Origin: Acidobacteriota bacterium
GTDB taxonomy: Bacteria > Acidobacteriota > Terriglobia > Terriglobales > Acidobacteriaceae
DNA length: 8,560 nt
Assembly (NCBI GenBank): GCA_021798655.1
Contig: JAJZFE010000162.1
Location: 1-8,560 of the forward strand
Direction: 5' to 3'
Every line of letters begins with the position of its first letter. Within the stretch, counting starts at the first letter, position 1. Shown in pieces: positions 6,132-8,560 of the stretch. The position numbers and the translations under genes are program-made. The notes beneath the pieces are model-generated. The model saw nothing but the letters and a program-made list of their open reading frames with translations. It had not been told where the DNA came from and ran no database searches.

Positions 6132-6146
6132 GAGCTAGAAGCTATG
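6112..6146 (+). repeat. Right heptad array (AGCTAGA type, plus orientation)
   Basis: Five consecutive 7-nt units read AGCTAGA (6112-6118), AGCTAGA (6119-6125), AGCTAGG (6126-6132), AGCTAGA (6133-6139) and AGCTATG (6140-6146). The last unit contains the sucD start codon. The array is the inverted counterpart of the left array: 19 of 21 positions at 6112-6132 are complementary to 5693-5713. Confidence 0.85.
6130..6134 (+). promoter_or_regulatory. Ribosome binding site of sucD, lying within the heptad array
   Basis: AGGAG spans the junction of the third and fourth heptads and lies 9 nt before the sucD ATG. It exists because the third unit ends in G instead of A. It overlaps the TAG (6129-6131) of the four-helix-bundle frame, so translation of that frame would end at the sucD ribosome site. 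Confidence 0.6.
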
Positions 6147-7034
6147 TCAGTTCTCGTAGGCAAAGAAACCCGTCTCATCGTCCAGGGCATCACCGGCCGC
6201 GAAGGCACCTTCCACGCGAAGGGCTGCGACGAGTACGCCGCGCAGTTCGGCAACAAGCTCGTCGTCGGCGGCGTCACGCCCGGCAAGGGCGGCACCACCC
6301 ACGAAGGCTGGCCTGTCTTCAACACCGTCGAAGAGGCCGTCAACGCCACCGGCGCGAATGCGACGGTCATCTTCGTCCCGCCCCCGGCGGCGGCCGACGG
6401 CATCCTCGAAGCCGTCGACGCAGGCATCCCGCTCGTCGTCTGCATCACCGAGGGCATCCCCGTCCTCGACATGGTCAAAGCGCACCCCATCGTCAAGGCG
6501 TCGAAGTCCACGCTCATCGGCCCCAACTGCCCCGGCGTCATCTCGCCCGGCAAGGCGAAGATCGGCATCATGCCCGGCCGCATCCACAAGGAAGGCTCGG
6601 TCGGCATCGTCTCCAAGTCCGGCACGCTCACCTACGAGGCCGTGTACCAGCTCACGCAGCGCGGCATCGGCCAGTCCACCGCCATCGGCATCGGCGGCGA
6701 CCCAATCATCGGCACCACGCACATCGACGCGCTCAAGCTCCTCAACGAGGACCCCGACACCGAAGCCATCATCATGATTGGAGAGATTGGTGGCAGCGCC
6801 GAGGAGGCCGCAGCCGAGTACATCAAGGCGCACGTCCGCAAGCCTGTCGTCGGCTTCATCGCCGGCCAGACCGCGCCCCCGGGCCGCCGCATGGGCCACG
6901 CCGGAGCCATCATCTCCGGCGGCGAAGGCACCGCCGCCAGCAAGATGGCCGCCATGTCCGCCGCCGGCATCCACGTCGTCAAATCCCCCGCCGAGATCGG
7001 CGACATGATGGCCCGCCTGCTCGGCAAAGCCTAG
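6144..7034 (+). CDS. sucD: Succinyl-CoA synthetase alpha subunit
   Basis: SucD binds CoA and carries the phosphohistidine relay between succinyl phosphate and the nucleotide on SucC. The 296 residues match the family (E. coli 289). The N-terminal CoA-binding Rossmann domain shows '[15 protein letters not shown]' (12-26) and '[14 protein letters not shown]' (42-55). '[11 protein letters not shown]' spans 100-110 and '[12 protein letters not shown]' 125-136. The ligase domain follows with '[14 protein letters not shown]' (154-167), '[10 protein letters not shown]' (182-191) and '[15 protein letters not shown]' (212-226). The active-site His is H252 in '[14 protein letters not shown]', equivalent to E. 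coli His246. All catalytic parts are intact. The ATG overlaps the last heptad unit. Cotranscription with sucC is expected but would have to pass through the intervening cassette. Confidence 0.98.
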   Translation: MSVLVGKETRLIVQGITGREGTFHAKGCDEYAAQFGNKLVVGGVTPGKGGTTHEGWPVFNTVEEAVNATGANATVIFVPPPAAADGILEAVDAGIPLVVCITEGIPVLDMVKAHPIVKASKSTLIGPNCPGVISPGKAKIGIMPGRIHKEGSVGIVSKSGTLTYEAVYQLTQRGIGQSTAIGIGGDPIIGTTHIDALKLLNEDPDTEAIIMIGEIGGSAEEAAAEYIKAHVRKPVVGFIAGQTAPPGRRMGHAGAIISGGEGTAASKMAAMSAAGIHVVKSPAEIGDMMARLLGKA

Positions 7035-7036
7035 CC

Positions 7037-7070
7037 GCGCCAAAGTCTTGCAAGGCGCCAGAGTCTTGCA
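7037..7070 (+). repeat. Tandem 16-bp direct repeat upstream of the permease
   Basis: GCGCCAAAGTCTTGCA (7037-7052) and GCGCCAGAGTCTTGCA (7055-7070) differ at one base and have an 18-nt period, close to two helical turns. The first copy starts 2 nt after the sucD stop and the second overlaps the candidate -35 box of the permease promoter. Paired sites with this phasing suit a dimeric regulator. GCGCC (7037-7041) and GGCGC (7054-7058) could alternatively form a short hairpin. Confidence 0.6.
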
Positions 7071-7095
7071 TCGGGCACAGAGCCGCGTGTACTGT
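7066..7095 (+). promoter_or_regulatory. Candidate permease promoter with a very short leader
   Basis: TTGCAT (7066-7071) and TACTGT (7090-7095) are 18 nt apart. Initiation about 7 nt after the -10 box would fall near 7102, only a few bases before the ATG at 7106. No Shine-Dalgarno sequence is visible before that ATG, so a leaderless or near-leaderless transcript is plausible. Confidence 0.4.
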
Positions 7096-7105
7096 TAGCG
7101 ACTCT

Positions 7106-8170
7106 ATGCCCGACGCGAAATCCTCGTCCCCAATAGCCAGCGGCCTCCGTCTGGAGATCGCACTCGCGGCTCTCATCGCGATTGCCGTCCTCTTCACATT
7201 CTGGAGCCAGCAGCGCTACCCGGCGTTGCTCAAGAAGCTGCACACCGGCACTGCGGTCAAGGTCGCCGGGCCCATCTCCTTCGACGCCCTGCTCAAGGTC
7301 ACGCCCTCGATGGCACCGGCCGACCGCGTCCTCCGCACCGCCGTCAATTGGCTCTACACCAACCGCTTCGGCATGTACTTCGCCTTGCCCTTCGGTGCCG
7401 CACTCATGACGCTCCTCGGCGGTCTCGCTCGCCCCAAGCGCTTCGAAAGTGCCCCTGCAAACATCCTCTGCGGCTTCGCTGCGGGTACACCGCTCGGCGT
7501 GTGCACCAACTGCGCCACTCCCGTCGCGCAGGGTCTGCTCGACTCCGGCGCGTCGTCGCGCCTCACGCTCGCGGCCATGATCAGCTCCCCCAGCTTCAAT
7601 CCCGTCGTCGTGGCGATGGCCTTCGTTCTCTTTCCCCTGCCCCTCGCGCTCTCCCGCGTCGTGGTGCCCTTGTTGCTGCTGGCCCTGCTGCCCTGGCTGG
7701 TTCCGGAGACCACAACGCCCTTCGCCCCTCTCGTCCTTCGCGTCGCCCAGCCTTCCGTCATGCGACGGCTCACGGCCTTCTTCGCCGTCTACTTCAAGAA
7801 CCTCCTGCGGCTTACCCTGATGACGCTGCCCTGGATGCTGCTCGCGGCGCTGCTCGGCGCGCTCGCGGCCGAACTGATCCCCGCCTACGGCACCCGCGTC
7901 CCGGTCTCCATCCTCGGCATCGTCGCGGTGGCCCTGCTCGGAACGCTGCTTCCCGTCCCCATGGCGCTGGATGTCGCACTCGCCTACGTGCTCTACCGCT
8001 CCGGCGTTCCTGTGCCGTATGTCGCGGCGCTGCTTTGCACGCTGGGCCCGGTCAGTGTCTACTCGCTTTCGGCGCTCTCGCGGCAACTGGGTCGCACGGT
8101 CAGTCTGCGTCTTGCCGCCGTTACCGCCGTGCTCGGTGCGCTCGCCGGACTCTTCCAGATGGCGCGCTGA
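7106..8170 (+). CDS. Multi-pass permease, PF03773 (ArsP/YraQ)-like
   Basis: This encodes 354 residues with about eight hydrophobic segments. The first is at about 17-33, followed by a periplasmic-type loop (34-85). The signature lies in the first half: '[18 protein letters not shown]' (131-148) and 'MISSPSFNP' (158-166), matching the 'CxC..P...GL...G' and 'SSPxxNP' features of PF03773 permeases. A second, diverged half-repeat shows '[19 protein letters not shown]' (279-297). Characterised relatives include ArsP (efflux of trivalent organoarsenicals) and proposed metal exporters. Here the cysteines are C133 and C136, spaced CxxC, so the substrate may differ and is not assigned. The gene follows sucD by 71 nt on the same strand but seems to have its own promoter. 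ATG 7106 precedes the first membrane helix; no ribosome site supports it. ndk follows 113 nt downstream. Confidence 0.75.
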   Translation: MPDAKSSSPIASGLRLEIALAALIAIAVLFTFWSQQRYPALLKKLHTGTAVKVAGPISFDALLKVTPSMAPADRVLRTAVNWLYTNRFGMYFALPFGAALMTLLGGLARPKRFESAPANILCGFAAGTPLGVCTNCATPVAQGLLDSGASSRLTLAAMISSPSFNPVVVAMAFVLFPLPLALSRVVVPLLLLALLPWLVPETTTPFAPLVLRVAQPSVMRRLTAFFAVYFKNLLRLTLMTLPWMLLAALLGALAAELIPAYGTRVPVSILGIVAVALLGTLLPVPMALDVALAYVLYRSGVPVPYVAALLCTLGPVSVYSLSALSRQLGRTVSLRLAAVTAVLGALAGLFQMAR

Positions 8171-8178
8171 GCCAGCGC
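8164..8178 (+). terminator. GC hairpin at the permease stop codon
   Basis: GCGCTG (8164-8169) and CAGCGC (8173-8178) pair perfectly around a 3-nt loop and overlap the TGA stop at 8168-8170. There is no U-tract after it, so it is at best an atypical terminator or mRNA 3'-end stabiliser. Confidence 0.25.
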
Positions 8179-8196
8179 CGCGGCCCCTCGCTCGCC

Positions 8197-8218
8197 GCTC
8201 CATTTACAATGGTGGAGC
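8197..8218 (+). promoter_or_regulatory. Palindrome over a candidate ndk -10 box
   Basis: GCTCCA (8197-8202) and TGGAGC (8213-8218) form a perfect 6-bp inverted repeat. Within it CCATT (8200-8204) and AATGG (8208-8212) form another. The sequence TACAAT (8205-8210), a close match to a -10 box, lies at the centre. No good -35 box is found 16-18 nt upstream. The arrangement would suit an operator that blocks or aids polymerase at the ndk promoter, leaving a leader of about 65 nt. Confidence 0.4.
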
Positions 8219-8283
8219 TGCCAAAACGCAAGCAGTCTGCCGTTCAACGACGCCTGCACAACCACTGCAGCAAGGAGATTTTC

Positions 8284-8560
8284 GTGTCCCAACGCACCTT
8301 CAGCATCGTCAAGCCCGACGCCGTCCGCAAGGGCGACACCGGTGCCATCCTGGCCGAGATTACCAAGGCCGGCTTCAAGATCGTCGCCATCAAGAAAATC
8401 TCGCTCTCCAAGGCCCAGGCCGAGGGCTTCTACCACGTCCACTCCGCCCGCCCCTTCTTCGGCGAGCTGGTTGAGTTCATGGCCTCCGGCCCCATCTTCC
8501 CCATGGTGCTCGAAAAAGACAACGCCATCGCCGACCTCCGCACCCTCATGGGCGCGACCG
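8284..8560 (+). CDS. ndk: Nucleoside diphosphate kinase, N-terminal part
   Basis: Ndk (EC 2.7.4.6) moves the terminal phosphate of ATP to other nucleoside diphosphates through a phosphohistidine. The visible 92 residues are the N-terminal two thirds of a protein usually about 140 long; the gene runs off the window before the active-site His segment. Recognisable parts are '[14 protein letters not shown]' with the nucleotide-site Lys (K10), '[13 protein letters not shown]', '[14 protein letters not shown]', '[20 protein letters not shown]' and 'LRTLMGAT'. The start is a GTG at 8284, supported by AGGAG (8273-8277) with a 6-nt spacer and by the conserved N-terminus. Location downstream of sucCD makes sense, since succinyl-CoA synthetase makes ATP or GTP that Ndk equilibrates. 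The permease lies between, and ndk probably has its own promoter. Confidence 0.97.
   Translation, partial: MSQRTFSIVKPDAVRKGDTGAILAEITKAGFKIVAIKKISLSKAQAEGFYHVHSARPFFGELVEFMASGPIFPMVLEKDNAIADLRTLMGAT

Larger units (their letters stand above)
5691..6143 (+). mobile_element. Candidate cassette inserted between sucC and sucD
   Basis: The segment begins right after the sucC stop and ends right before the sucD ATG. It contains inverted-orientation arrays of a 7-nt repeat at its two edges and a frameshifted four-helix-bundle gene between them. Its base composition is visibly less GC-rich than the flanking suc genes. No transposase, integrase or target-site duplication is visible. The claim that it is mobile or dispersed rests on the symmetric repeats, the composition and the interruption of a usually compact gene pair, and is inference. 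An alternative is a long-resident operon gene with decaying flanking repeats. Confidence 0.4.

Noticed and set aside
5691..6143. Diversity-generating retroelement accessory (Avd) locus
   Set aside because: The four-helix-bundle fold is shared with Avd, but there is no reverse transcriptase, template repeat or variable repeat in the window.
6112..6146. CRISPR array
   Set aside because: The units are 7 nt and directly adjacent, with no spacers and no cas genes, so this is a simple tandem repeat.
6147..7043. 298-codon minus-strand open frame opposite sucD
   Set aside because: Composition (Asp, Gly, Val, Ala) is that of the antisense of a GC-rich gene, and sucD is intact on the plus strand.
7031..8203. 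390-codon minus-strand open frame opposite the permease
   Set aside because: It is extremely Glu/Arg/Gly-rich without recognisable domains. The plus strand encodes a membrane protein with clear hydrophobic segments.
7971..8474. Plus-strand open frame bridging the permease end and ndk
   Set aside because: It crosses the permease stop and the ndk start in another frame, and its translation is Arg/Pro/Ser-rich without motifs, whereas ndk from the GTG at 8284 matches its family throughout.

Overview
The window is GC-rich and carries two protein families that are expanded in Acidobacteriota: a TIGR03436-type VWFA-related protein and a TIGR03435-type secreted protein. Together with a 23S rRNA-intervening-sequence-type four-helix-bundle gene, this points to an Acidobacteriota genome, probably Terriglobia/Acidobacteriaceae (Granulicella, Terriglobus or Edaphobacter-like). 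The assignment rests on family content and has not been tested by a search.

Layout. Positions 2-634 (+) hold the 3' part of a VWA-domain protein, followed by a small membrane-anchored Coa1-like protein (663-1094, +). An 80-bp nested palindromic repeat (1110-1189) separates it from a convergent hisA (1218-1892, -). A divergent TIGR03435 protein (2024-2878, +) follows. Next, on the minus strand, is a two-gene unit: trpD (3290-4303) and, 21 nt downstream, a VOC/glyoxalase gene (3268-2891) broken by one in-frame amber codon. A 208-nt divergent region then leads to the plus-strand block sucC (4512-5690), sucD (6144-7034), a PF03773-like permease (7106-8170) and the start of ndk (8284 to the window end).

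The most unusual region is 5691-6143. The gap between sucC and sucD, two subunits of one enzyme whose genes usually abut, is filled exactly by a less GC-rich segment. It holds a frameshifted four-helix-bundle (IVP/S23 family) gene, bracketed by arrays of a degenerate 7-nt repeat (AGCTAGA) in opposite orientations. The right array contains the stop codon of the four-helix-bundle frame, the Shine-Dalgarno sequence of sucD and the sucD ATG. This looks like a dispersed or mobile cassette lodged inside a TCA-cycle operon.

Function. SucC and SucD form succinyl-CoA synthetase (TCA substrate-level phosphorylation), and Ndk redistributes the nucleoside triphosphates formed. HisA and TrpD are single steps of histidine and tryptophan synthesis, standing apart from other his or trp genes here. 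Two genes carry single-base lesions (nonsense in VOC, frameshift in the four-helix-bundle gene). These could be genuine decay or sequence errors.
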